Of a DNA stretch of 6,319 bases, positions 1 to 5,326 are shown piece after piece. The stretch's first letter is position 1; each line of letters opens with the position of its first letter. The notes beneath the pieces are model-generated. The model was not told where the DNA came from, did no database searches, and was given only the letters and a program-made list of their open reading frames with translations. The stretch comes from Streptosporangiaceae bacterium (GTDB lineage Bacteria > Actinomycetota > Actinomycetes > Streptosporangiales > Streptosporangiaceae), in assembly GCA_030045295.1 (NCBI GenBank), contig JASIGD010000032.1:1-6319 (forward strand), read 5' to 3'. Position numbers and translations under genes: made by a program.

Positions 1-237
1 GTCCAGGCAGATCCGGCTGGCGACCGCGGTCAGCCAGCCGCCCGGGTTCTCGATGGCTTCCTGCTGCTGCCGGGTCATCGTGTACCAGCGGGCGCAGGTC
101 TCCTGGACGGCGTCCTCGGCCTCGGCCAGCGAGCCCAGCAGCCGGTAGGCCAGGTTGATCAGCTGACCCCGCTCGCTGATGATCGCGTCCAGGCCCCCGT
201 CGGCCCGGCCGCCTCCCGGCTCGGACTGGCTGGTCAT
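1..237 (-). CDS. ECF41/SigJ-like RNA polymerase sigma factor, N-terminal part (C-terminus beyond window)
   Basis: Only the first 79 residues are present; the frame stays open to the window edge. Residues about 25-53 (LINLAYRLLGSLAEAEDAVQ and onward to RW) match sigma-70 regions 2.1-2.2 of the SigJ/ECF41 group. NPGGWLTAVASRICLD at about 64-79 matches region 2.3-2.4, which reads the -10 element. Such factors direct core RNA polymerase to a small regulon. In ECF41 members a C-terminal SnoaL-like extension replaces a separate anti-sigma factor; that part lies outside this window. The divergent CMD-family neighbour at 396-896 is the classic ECF41 partner and supports the assignment. The ATG start is preceded by GAGGGAG (249-255, minus strand) with an 11-base spacer. 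An in-frame GTG at 271-273 would add 12 residues and lies 6 bases after the predicted -10 CGTC, so a leaderless start is also possible. Family call is firm; the ECF41 subgroup is inferred from context and region 2. Confidence 0.85.
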   Translation of the reverse strand, partial: MTSQSEPGGGRADGGLDAIISERGQLINLAYRLLGSLAEAEDAVQETCARWYTMTRQQQEAIENPGGWLTAVASRICLD

Positions 238-277
238 GGTGCCGGCGGCTCCCTCGGTCGCATCTGCCTTCACTGGT

Positions 278-307
278 CCGACGAAATAGCGCAGCGGACT
301 GTGAGGT
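278..307 (-). promoter_or_regulatory. ECF41-type promoter driving the sigma factor gene (autoregulation)
   Basis: Read on the minus strand, ACCTCACA (307-300) is followed by exactly 16 bases and then CGTCGG (283-278). The same two elements at the same spacing occur on the plus strand in front of the CMD gene. From memory, the published ECF41 promoter is about TGTCACA at -35 and CGTC at -10, so CCTCACA/CGTC is a close match. Transcription would start about 7 bases after CGTC, near 273, giving a leader of roughly 36 bases before the ATG at 237. Autoregulation is inferred from motif and position. Confidence 0.65.
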
Positions 308-324
308 CGGCGCGTCACCTCACA
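300..324. repeat. Perfect 8-bp inverted repeat formed by the two divergent -35 elements
   Basis: TGTGAGGT (300-307) and ACCTCACA (317-324) are perfect reverse complements separated by 9 bases. The repeat is explained by two divergent -35 elements placed back to back. The symmetry could also be an operator for a dimeric regulator, but nothing else supports that. Polymerases at the two promoters would compete for this stretch. Confidence 0.75.
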
Positions 325-346
325 TTCCCACCGGCTGCGTCGTCGG
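317..346 (+). promoter_or_regulatory. ECF41-type promoter driving the CMD-family gene
   Basis: ACCTCACA (317-324), 16 bases, then CGTCGG (341-346). This is an exact copy, in elements and spacing, of the promoter on the opposite strand at 307-278. A second overlapping CGTC at 338-341 would give a 13-base spacer and is less likely. The predicted start point near 351 leaves a leader of about 45 bases before the ATG at 396. This is the expected target promoter of the divergent sigma factor. Confidence 0.65.
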
Positions 347-395
347 AGTAGTGAGGCACCAAAACACCGCTGAGATTCAGAAGGGTAGGCCTCGC

Positions 396-896
396 ATGCC
401 CACGCCCGCGACTACCGACCTCGACAACCTCACCTCGCGTCTGCCCAACCCCAACCGGTTCATCCCCGAGTTCGCAGAAATCGCCGGGGTCCTGTACAAG
501 GCCACCGCGAACGGTTCGATCCCGCAGACCACCATCAACCTGGTGCAGCTGCGCGCCGGGCAGATCATCGGCAACACGTACCACACCGTCCGGGCCACCG
601 GCGATCTCCGCCAGGCCGGGGAAACAGACGAGCGCATCAGCGCCGTGGCGTCATGGCGCGACGCCCCGTACTTCACCGACGCCGAAAGGGTCGCGCTGGA
701 GCTCGTCGAGGCCGTCCTCACCCCCAGCCCGTTCGCAGAGCGCGTCCCCGACGAACTGTGCGCCAGGGCATCGGCCCACTACGACCACAAGGCGCTCTGG
801 ACGCTCACCGTGGCGATCGGCCAGATGTGCTTCTTCATCCCCGTCGCTCTCATCGGCAAGCCGATCCCGGGCACCGAAGCGCGCTGGAGTAATTAG
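396..896 (+). CDS. Carboxymuconolactone decarboxylase (CMD/AhpD) family protein lacking the catalytic Cys pair
   Basis: This is a 166-residue AhpD-like helical protein. The core segment LVQLRAGQIIGNTYH (residues 49-63) and SWRDAPYFTDAERVALELVE (86-105) align with the family pattern, which normally reads LR-x-SQING-CxxC-x3-H followed by WR-x-APFFT. At the CxxC site this protein has N60-T-Y-H63; the following His is A67 and the upstream Glu is N48. All four residues of the AhpD proton-relay/peroxidatic centre are therefore replaced, and peroxidase activity of the AhpD type is unlikely. The remaining Cys (122, 145) are not in the active-site position. The start is the ATG preceded by AAGGG (381-385) with a 10-base spacer. 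An in-frame GTG at 351 would add 15 residues and lies 6 bases after the -10 CGTC. The divergent ECF41-like sigma gene and shared promoter motif make this its likely target. Biochemical role unknown. Confidence 0.85.
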   Translation: MPTPATTDLDNLTSRLPNPNRFIPEFAEIAGVLYKATANGSIPQTTINLVQLRAGQIIGNTYHTVRATGDLRQAGETDERISAVASWRDAPYFTDAERVALELVEAVLTPSPFAERVPDELCARASAHYDHKALWTLTVAIGQMCFFIPVALIGKPIPGTEARWSN

Positions 897-930
897 TCGG
901 CGGGGCACCGGGGCGGCACCTTGCGTGCCC

Positions 931-946
931 TCGGCTGTCAAGCCGA
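931..946 (+). terminator. Small hairpin downstream of the CMD gene, possible terminator
   Basis: TCGGCT (931-936) and AGCCGA (941-946) pair perfectly around a GTCA loop, 34 bases after the CMD stop codon. No T-run follows, so if it ends transcription it is not a canonical intrinsic terminator. Weak call. Confidence 0.3.
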
Positions 947-953
947 ACCGCTC

Positions 954-988
954 TCCCTGTGGATAACCCCGCGAGTTATCCACAGGGA
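954..988. repeat. Perfect 14-bp inverted repeat carrying two facing DnaA-box consensus sequences
   Basis: TCCCTGTGGATAAC (954-967) and GTTATCCACAGGGA (975-988) are perfect reverse complements around a 7-base loop, CCCGCGA. Each arm contains TTATCCACA, an exact match to the 9-mer DnaA-box consensus, at 976-984 (plus) and 966-958 (minus). There is no downstream T-run, so a terminator role is not favoured, although the palindrome would form a stable RNA hairpin. The A/T-containing arms stand out against the G+C-rich surroundings. It could be a DnaA-binding (titration or regulatory) site or an operator for the DUF4192 gene that starts 39 bases further on. Function is not shown by sequence. Confidence 0.75.
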
Positions 989-1026
989 AGTCGTCGCGGC
1001 GTAGCGAGGCGTGCCGGCCGGTCCGC

Positions 1027-2208
1027 ATGCTGGCGGGCATGAGAAACACCCTTGCCGCCGACGGCGGCGACTCGCAGGTTCCACCGCCCGGCGGTGTGGT
1101 CCGCGTCGGCTCGCCCCGCGAGCTGCTCGCGGTCGTCCCGCTCCTGCTCGGCTTCACGCCCGAGGCCAGCCTGGTCGTGATCGGGATCGCGCCGCCTCGC
1201 GACCGCGTCCGGGTCACGCTCCGGTACGACCTGCCCGATCCGCCCGACGCCGACCTGGCCGCCGATATCATCGCGCACGCGATCGGTGTCCTCCGCGCGC
1301 AGCGGCTGACCACCGCGATCGCGGTCGGCTACGGTCCCGAGGCGCCGGTGACCCCGCTGGCGGGCGCGCTGCGGGACGCGGCGCGAACGGCCGGGATCGA
1401 CCTGTGGGATGTCCTCCGGGTCTTCGGCGGGCGCTACTGGTCCTACGCCTGCGGCGACCAGGAGTGCTGCCCGGCCGCCGGAGTGCCGTTCGACGTCACC
1501 GGGCATTCCGCCTCGGCCGAGACGGCCGGGACCGGGACTCGAGTGCTGGTCGGCCGGGCCGCGGTGGCAGCCCGTGTCGCCCCGATCGGCGGCATCGCCG
1601 CGGAATCGATGCGCCAGGCCACTGCCCGGGCCGAGCAGCACGTCGCCCAGATGCTCGCGAAGGTCCGCAAGTCCGCGCGCGTCGGCGCCGCGCGGCACAT
1701 GATCGCGGCCGAGGGGCTGGCCGCGGTCGGGGCGATGATCGCCCGCTACCGCGGCGGCGGCAGGTTCGCCTCGGATTACGAGATCGCGCGGATCACGGTG
1801 GCGCTCCGGGACCTCAGGGTCAGGGATGACGCCTGGGCCCGGATGGATCCGGCGCATGCGCAGGCGCACCTTCGGCTGTGGATCGACGTGGTGCGGCGAG
1901 CGCAGCCCGGGTACGCAGCCGCGCCTGCCGCCCTGCTCGCCTTCGTGGCCTGGCAGTCCGGCGACGGAGCGCTCGCGAACGTGGCGCTTGACCGGGCTCT
2001 TGCCGACGACGCCACGTACTCGATGGCCACGCTGCTTCGGCAGGTGATCAGCGCGGGAGCGCCGCCGTCGCTGGCCAGGCTGCCGATGACTCCGGAGGAG
2101 GTCGCGGCGAGCTACGACGACGCCGAGGCCGAGGCCCTCGGCGACGATGACGCCGACCACGACCCGGACATTGATGACCACCACTCGGACCTGGACGGCG
2201 AAGACTGA
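1027..2208 (+). CDS. DUF4192 domain-containing protein
   Basis: A 393-residue protein matching DUF4192, an actinobacterial family of unknown function. Recognisable parts are VRVGSPRELLAVVPLLLGFTPEASLVVIG (starting about residue 25), an RVTLRYDLP strand (62-70), GRYWSYACGDQECCP (135-149) with the conserved Cys residues at 142, 147 and 148, and a helical C-terminal half with GHSASAE at 159-165. No signal peptide or membrane segment is visible, so a cytoplasmic location is likely. The last about 30 residues are extremely acidic and end in DDADHDPDIDDHHSDLDGED. The start is uncertain: ATG at 1027 or 1039 are both in frame and neither has a well-spaced Shine-Dalgarno sequence. It stands alone, 130 bases after the CMD gene and 149 before the fatty-acid operon. 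The cysteine cluster could bind metal, but that is inference. Confidence 0.88.
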   Translation: MLAGMRNTLAADGGDSQVPPPGGVVRVGSPRELLAVVPLLLGFTPEASLVVIGIAPPRDRVRVTLRYDLPDPPDADLAADIIAHAIGVLRAQRLTTAIAVGYGPEAPVTPLAGALRDAARTAGIDLWDVLRVFGGRYWSYACGDQECCPAAGVPFDVTGHSASAETAGTGTRVLVGRAAVAARVAPIGGIAAESMRQATARAEQHVAQMLAKVRKSARVGAARHMIAAEGLAAVGAMIARYRGGGRFASDYEIARITVALRDLRVRDDAWARMDPAHAQAHLRLWIDVVRRAQPGYAAAPAALLAFVAWQSGDGALANVALDRALADDATYSMATLLRQVISAGAPPSLARLPMTPEEVAASYDDAEAEALGDDDADHDPDIDDHHSDLDGED

Positions 2209-2343
2209 GCTCAGGGCGACGTCGGCCGGGTAGATATACCGTTCCGGGATACACTGCCTGAAATGTCCGTCCGGCTCAGTACGGTCCAGCGTATTTCGTT
2301 CTTCACCGTCCGTCCCCATCATTGATGGCAGCCCTTAACCCCC

Positions 2344-2349
2344 GGGAGG
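2344..2349 (+). promoter_or_regulatory. Ribosome binding site fixing the tmsA start
   Basis: GGGAGG lies 8 bases before the ATG at 2358. In-frame starts further upstream (TTG 2322, ATG 2325) lack any such sequence, so 2358 is preferred. Confidence 0.75.
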
Positions 2350-2357
2350 ATGCCGGC

Positions 2358-3740
2358 ATGACCGCCGACGCGCACGAGGTCGCAGTGGCCAGGCTGCGTG
2401 AGGCCTACGCGGCCTTGCCGCCGGGAGCGCCGGTGCGGCTGGCCAAGCGTACGTCGAACCTGTTCAGGTTCCGCGACCCGGTCGGCAAAGACTCCGGGGC
2501 GACGCAGGCCGCGCGGGACGGGCTGGACGTCTCCGCGTTCGGCCACGTGCTGTGGGTTGATCCGGCCCGCAAGATCGCGCAGGTCGGGGGGATGACCACC
2601 TACGAGGACCTGTGCGACGCGACGCTCAGGCACCAGCTGATGCCGAAGGTGGTGCCGCAGCTCAAGACGATAACCCTCGGCGGCGCGGTCACCGGGCTGG
2701 GCATCGAGTCGACGTCGCTGCGTAACGGCCTGCCGCATGAATCCGTGACCGAGATGGAGATCCTGACCGGCGACGGCCGTGTCGTCCGGGCCAGCCGGGA
2801 CAACGAGAATGCCGACCTGTTCCGCGGGTTCCCGAACTCCTACGGGACGCTCGGTTACGCCCTGTCGCTGATGATCGAGCTGGAGCCGGTGCAGCCGTTC
2901 GTGCACGTCCGCCACTTCACCTTCGGGACCCCCGAAGCCTGCATGGACGCGATCGGCCAGATCGCCGCCGACCGCGCCTTCCGCGGCCACCGGGCCGACT
3001 TTGTGGACGGGACCGCCTTCTCGCCGGATGAGCTGTACCTGACGGTCGGCGCGTTCAGCGACGTCGCGCCCTGGCGCGGTGATTACACCGGCCAGCAGAT
3101 CTACTACCAGTCAGTCAGGCGACACAAGGAAGACTTCCTTACCATCGGCGACTACCTGTGGCGGTGGGATACCGACTGGTTCTGGTGCTCGCGGGCTTTC
3201 GGCGTGCAAAATCCGCTGGTCAGACGGCTGTGGCCGCGCCGCTACCGGCGTTCGGACGTCTACCGCAAGCTCGTCGCCCTCGACCGGCGCTACGGTCTGA
3301 CCGGCGCCCTGAACGCCCGCCGGCAACGCCCGGCACGCGAGGCGGTCATCCAGGACGTGGAGATCCCGGTCGACCACGGCGCCGACTTCGTGCGGTTCTT
3401 CGCCGCGAACGTGGGGATGAGCCCGGTCTGGATGTGCCCGCTGCGCGCCAGGCAGACCTGGCCCCTGTACCCGCTCAGGCCCGGCGAGGTCTACGTCAAC
3501 TTCGGGTTCTGGGGAACCGTGCCGCTGCCCGCGGGCCAGCCGGACGGGTACTACAACCGCCTGGTGGAGGACGAGGTGGCGAAGCTGGACGGGCACAAGT
3601 CGCTGTACTCGACGTCGTTCTACCCCGAGGACGAGTTCTACCGGCGCTACAACGGCGACGCGTACCAGGCGCTCAAGCGCGCCTACGACGGCGAGGGTCG
3701 CCTGCTCGGCCTCTACGAGAAGTGCGTCACGGGACGCTAG
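2358..3740 (+). CDS. tmsA: FAD-binding oxidoreductase, TmsA/BfaA-like (10-methylene-fatty-acyl reductase)
   Basis: A 460-residue flavoprotein of the PCMH/DHCR24-like FAD-linked family. The N-terminal FAD domain spans about 25-178, with RLAKRTSNLFRFR (27-39), LDVSAFGHVLWVDP (56-69), the FAD-contact stretch ITLGGAVTGLGIESTSLRNG (105-124) and FPNSYGTLGYALSLMIELEP (158-177). The remainder is the substrate-binding half. These segments closely resemble the mycobacterial Rv0449c-type oxidoreductase as I recall it. In tuberculostearic acid synthesis TmsA (also called BfaA) uses NADPH through FAD to reduce the 10-methylene stearoyl chain made by TmsB to 10-methylstearoyl. It is followed 16 bases later by the CFA-like methyltransferase, the same A-then-B order as in mycobacteria. 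No signal peptide is evident; it probably acts at the inner face of the membrane on phospholipid acyl chains. The function is inferred from family and neighbour; a generic FAD oxidoreductase is the fallback. Confidence 0.85.
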   Translation: MTADAHEVAVARLREAYAALPPGAPVRLAKRTSNLFRFRDPVGKDSGATQAARDGLDVSAFGHVLWVDPARKIAQVGGMTTYEDLCDATLRHQLMPKVVPQLKTITLGGAVTGLGIESTSLRNGLPHESVTEMEILTGDGRVVRASRDNENADLFRGFPNSYGTLGYALSLMIELEPVQPFVHVRHFTFGTPEACMDAIGQIAADRAFRGHRADFVDGTAFSPDELYLTVGAFSDVAPWRGDYTGQQIYYQSVRRHKEDFLTIGDYLWRWDTDWFWCSRAFGVQNPLVRRLWPRRYRRSDVYRKLVALDRRYGLTGALNARRQRPAREAVIQDVEIPVDHGADFVRFFAANVGMSPVWMCPLRARQTWPLYPLRPGEVYVNFGFWGTVPLPAGQPDGYYNRLVEDEVAKLDGHKSLYSTSFYPEDEFYRRYNGDAYQALKRAYDGEGRLLGLYEKCVTGR

Positions 3741-3756
3741 GAAGGAAGCACTAAGC

Positions 3757-5034
3757 ATGACACTGGCGGAGGTCTTCGAGTCGGTCGCGGGGCCCGATGC
3801 CCCGGTGGAGTTCACGGCCTATGACGGCAGTCACGCCGGCGAGCCTGGGTCCGCGGTGAAGATAACGGTCCGCTCGCCGGTCGCCGTCGCCTACCTGGCC
3901 CAGGCGCCCGGCGCGCTCGGGCTGGCCAGGGCGTACGTGGCCGGGCACCTGGACCTCGAAGGCGACATGTACGAAGCCCTGTCCCGGATGGCGGCGGCTC
4001 AGTCCACCTCGCTGGGAGCGGCCGAGAAACTGCGCCTGTTGCAGGCTCTCGGCGGCCCGAAGCTGCTCCTGCACCGGATCCCGCCGCCGCCCCAGGAGGT
4101 CCGGGTCAACCGCCGCTGGCTAGCCGGCCGCAGGCACTCCAAGGGCCGTGACGCCAACGCGATCTCCCACCATTACGACGTCTCCAACCGGTTCTACGAG
4201 TGGGTGCTCGGGCCGACCATGGCGTACACCTGCGCCTGCTACCCGCGCGAGGACGCGACCCTGGAAGAGGCGCAGGTGAACAAGTTCGACCTGGTCGCCC
4301 GCAAGCTGGGGCTGCGCGACGGGATGCGGCTGCTGGACGTCGGCTGCGGCTGGGGCGGCATGGTCATGCACGCCGCGCGGGAATACGGCGTCAAGGCCCT
4401 GGGCGTCACCCTGTCCGCGCAGCAGGCCGCCTGGGCGCAGGCGGCGATCGAGCGGGAGGGGCTGTCCGGCCTCGCCGAGGTGCGGCACCTGGACTACCGG
4501 GACGTGCCGGAGGCCGGCTTCGACGCGGTCAGCTCGATCGGGCTCACCGAGCACGTCGGCAAGCAGAACCTGCCCGGGTACTTCGCCTTCCTGCTCGGCA
4601 AGCTCAAGGTCGGCGGGCGGCTGCTCAACCACTGCATCACCCGGCCGGACAACATCCAGCCCGCCACCCGCAAGAACGGATTCATCAACCGCTACGTGTT
4701 CCCCGACGGCGAGCTCGAGGGACCGGGCTACCTCATCTCGCTCATGCACGACACCGGCTTCGAGGTACGGCACGAGGAGAACCTGCGCGAGCACTACGCC
4801 AAGACCCTGGCGGCCTGGTGCGCCAACCTGGACGCGCACTGGAACGAGGCGGTCGCGGAAGTCGGTCAGGGCACGGCCCGGGTGTGGCGGATGTACATGG
4901 CGGGCTCGCGGCTCGGCTTTGACCGGAACCAGATCGAGCTGCACCAGGTGCTGGGCGTGCGGCTGCACGCGGACGGGACATCCGGCATGCCGCTTCGGCC
5001 CGACTGGGAAATTCCGCGGGTCCTCGCCCGTTAA
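3757..5034 (+). CDS. tmsB: SAM-dependent methyltransferase of the cyclopropane-fatty-acid synthase family, TmsB/BfaB-like
   Basis: A 425-residue protein with the full CFA-synthase architecture: an N-terminal lipid-binding domain (about 1-120), then the hallmark AISHHYDVSNRFYEWVLGPT (135-154) and MAYTCACYP (155-163), and SAM motif I LLDVGCGWGG (192-201). Residues matching the E. coli Cfa bicarbonate site appear present by position: C159, E265 (in GLTEHVG), H292 and I294 (in NHCI), and about Y380. Cfa makes cyclopropanes, whereas the TmsB branch adds a methylene at C10 of oleoyl phospholipid. The adjoining TmsA-like reductase favours the latter. Cyclopropanation is the alternative, because sequence inspection alone does not separate the two. 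The start has GAAGGA (3741-3746) 10 bases upstream and lies 16 bases after the tmsA stop, so the two are cotranscribed. No tmsC-like gene follows. A probable terminator hairpin begins within the last codons. Confidence 0.87.
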   Translation: MTLAEVFESVAGPDAPVEFTAYDGSHAGEPGSAVKITVRSPVAVAYLAQAPGALGLARAYVAGHLDLEGDMYEALSRMAAAQSTSLGAAEKLRLLQALGGPKLLLHRIPPPPQEVRVNRRWLAGRRHSKGRDANAISHHYDVSNRFYEWVLGPTMAYTCACYPREDATLEEAQVNKFDLVARKLGLRDGMRLLDVGCGWGGMVMHAAREYGVKALGVTLSAQQAAWAQAAIEREGLSGLAEVRHLDYRDVPEAGFDAVSSIGLTEHVGKQNLPGYFAFLLGKLKVGGRLLNHCITRPDNIQPATRKNGFINRYVFPDGELEGPGYLISLMHDTGFEVRHEENLREHYAKTLAAWCANLDAHWNEAVAEVGQGTARVWRMYMAGSRLGFDRNQIELHQVLGVRLHADGTSGMPLRPDWEIPRVLAR

Positions 5035-5060
5035 TTCTTCCCGAACGGGCGGTGGTTTTT
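5025..5060 (+). terminator. Intrinsic terminator of the tmsAB operon
   Basis: CGCCCGTT (5025-5032) pairs perfectly with AACGGGCG (5044-5051) around an 11-base loop, followed after four bases by five T residues (5056-5060). The left arm overlaps the last two codons and the stop of the methyltransferase gene. Position, stem and T-run fit a Rho-independent terminator; the gap before the T-run weakens it somewhat. Confidence 0.6.
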
Positions 5061-5168
5061 CCGGCCGGATGGCTGACCCGCGGGCGCAGCCTCCAGGCCT
5101 GCCGCCGGGGCCGGCCAGACGCGTGCCCTCGCTGGCCAGCCCGCGACGTGCCGGCCCGCCGGCTGCGC

Positions 5169-5174
5169 TATCCT
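5169..5174 (+). promoter_or_regulatory. -10 element of the leuS leader promoter
   Basis: TATCCT fits the actinobacterial TANNNT -10 pattern and lies 6 bases before the ATG at 5181. This is the usual distance to a transcription start, so the leader ORF would be translated from a leaderless transcript. No convincing -35 hexamer is visible at the expected place (about 5146-5151). Confidence 0.5.
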
Positions 5175-5180
5175 GTGCCC

Positions 5181-5210
5181 ATGCGTGCCGTCCGGCTGCT
5201 TCTTACCTAG
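5181..5210 (+). CDS. Leucine-rich leader peptide (9 residues) upstream of leuS
   Basis: The ORF reads MRAVRLLLT followed by TAG. Three consecutive Leu codons (CTG CTT CTT, 5196-5204) sit near its end; CTT is an uncommon Leu codon in such a G+C-rich genome and would be sensitive to charged tRNA-Leu. There is no Shine-Dalgarno sequence, but the ATG falls where transcription should begin from TATCCT, which fits leaderless translation. The stop codon overlaps the 5' arm of the following hairpin, and a strong terminator lies 31 bases further on, before leuS. This is the arrangement of ribosome-mediated attenuators. The Leu codons and the gene downstream agree: the peptide would sense leucyl-tRNA and set leucyl-tRNA synthetase expression. 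The role is inferred. Confidence 0.6.
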   Translation: MRAVRLLLT

Positions 5211-5240
5211 CCGCGCCGACTCATTCTCGTTGGCGCGGCT
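5209..5240 (+). promoter_or_regulatory. Leader hairpin overlapping the leader-peptide stop codon
   Basis: AGCCGCGCC (5209-5217) pairs with GGCGCGGCT (5232-5240). Counting a G-U pair and two further pairs inside, the stem reaches 12 bp with the loop TCATTCTC (5221-5228). The 5' arm can alternatively pair with CGGCT (5193-5197) inside the peptide-coding sequence, giving two competing folds, as in classical 1:2 versus 2:3 attenuator pairing. A ribosome on the Leu codons or the stop would cover the 5' arm. Confidence 0.6.
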
Positions 5241-5264
5241 GCCCCTCGTACCGAGGGGCGTTTT
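5241..5264 (+). terminator. Strong intrinsic terminator in the leuS leader (attenuator)
   Basis: GCCCCTCG (5241-5248) and CGAGGGGC (5252-5259) form an 8-bp perfect stem with a TAC loop, followed by G and TTTT (5261-5264). It lies about 60 bases before leuS and after the leader ORF, so it would end transcription before the synthetase gene unless read through. It abuts the preceding hairpin without overlapping it, so the switch that would melt it is not obvious from the sequence. Confidence 0.8.
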
Positions 5265-5326
5265 CATTGCGGGTGCTTTATCACCCAACGGGTTGACGGG
5301 CCGGACCGATTCGATGTGAGGGAATG

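Noticed and set aside
954..988. Chromosomal origin of replication
   Set aside because: Only two DnaA boxes, no A/T-rich unwinding region and no dnaA/dnaN neighbours.
976..2322. 448-residue open frame on the minus strand opposite the DUF4192 gene
   Set aside because: It is a G+C-driven shadow rich in Arg, Gly and Pro with no recognisable domain, and the plus-strand frame matches a known family throughout.
2263..2325. 20-residue ORF before tmsA, with TACACT (2250-2255) 7 bases upstream resembling a leaderless start
   Set aside because: It has no regulatory codon run, no following terminator hairpin and no family resemblance; the spacing may be chance. The TACACT could still be a tmsA promoter -10, but no -35 supports it.
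4120..4968. 282-residue minus-strand frame opposite the methyltransferase
   Set aside because: It has low-complexity composition and no motifs, and lies wholly within the well-supported CFA-family gene.
5271..5286. GGGTG-CTTTAT-CACCC hairpin between the terminator and leuS
   Set aside because: A 5-bp stem with no T-run and no clear role; too weak to call.
5293..5298. TTGACG as a -35 box for a second leuS promoter
   Set aside because: No -10-like hexamer lies 16-18 bases downstream (the sequence there is TGTGAGG), and such a start would fall on or after the leuS start codon.
5035..5326. T-box riboswitch before leuS
   Set aside because: No T-box sequence (AGGGUGGNACCGCG-like) or specifier-loop arrangement is visible; the stretch is explained by the tms terminator, a featureless G+C-rich segment (about 5061-5165), and the leader/terminator element.
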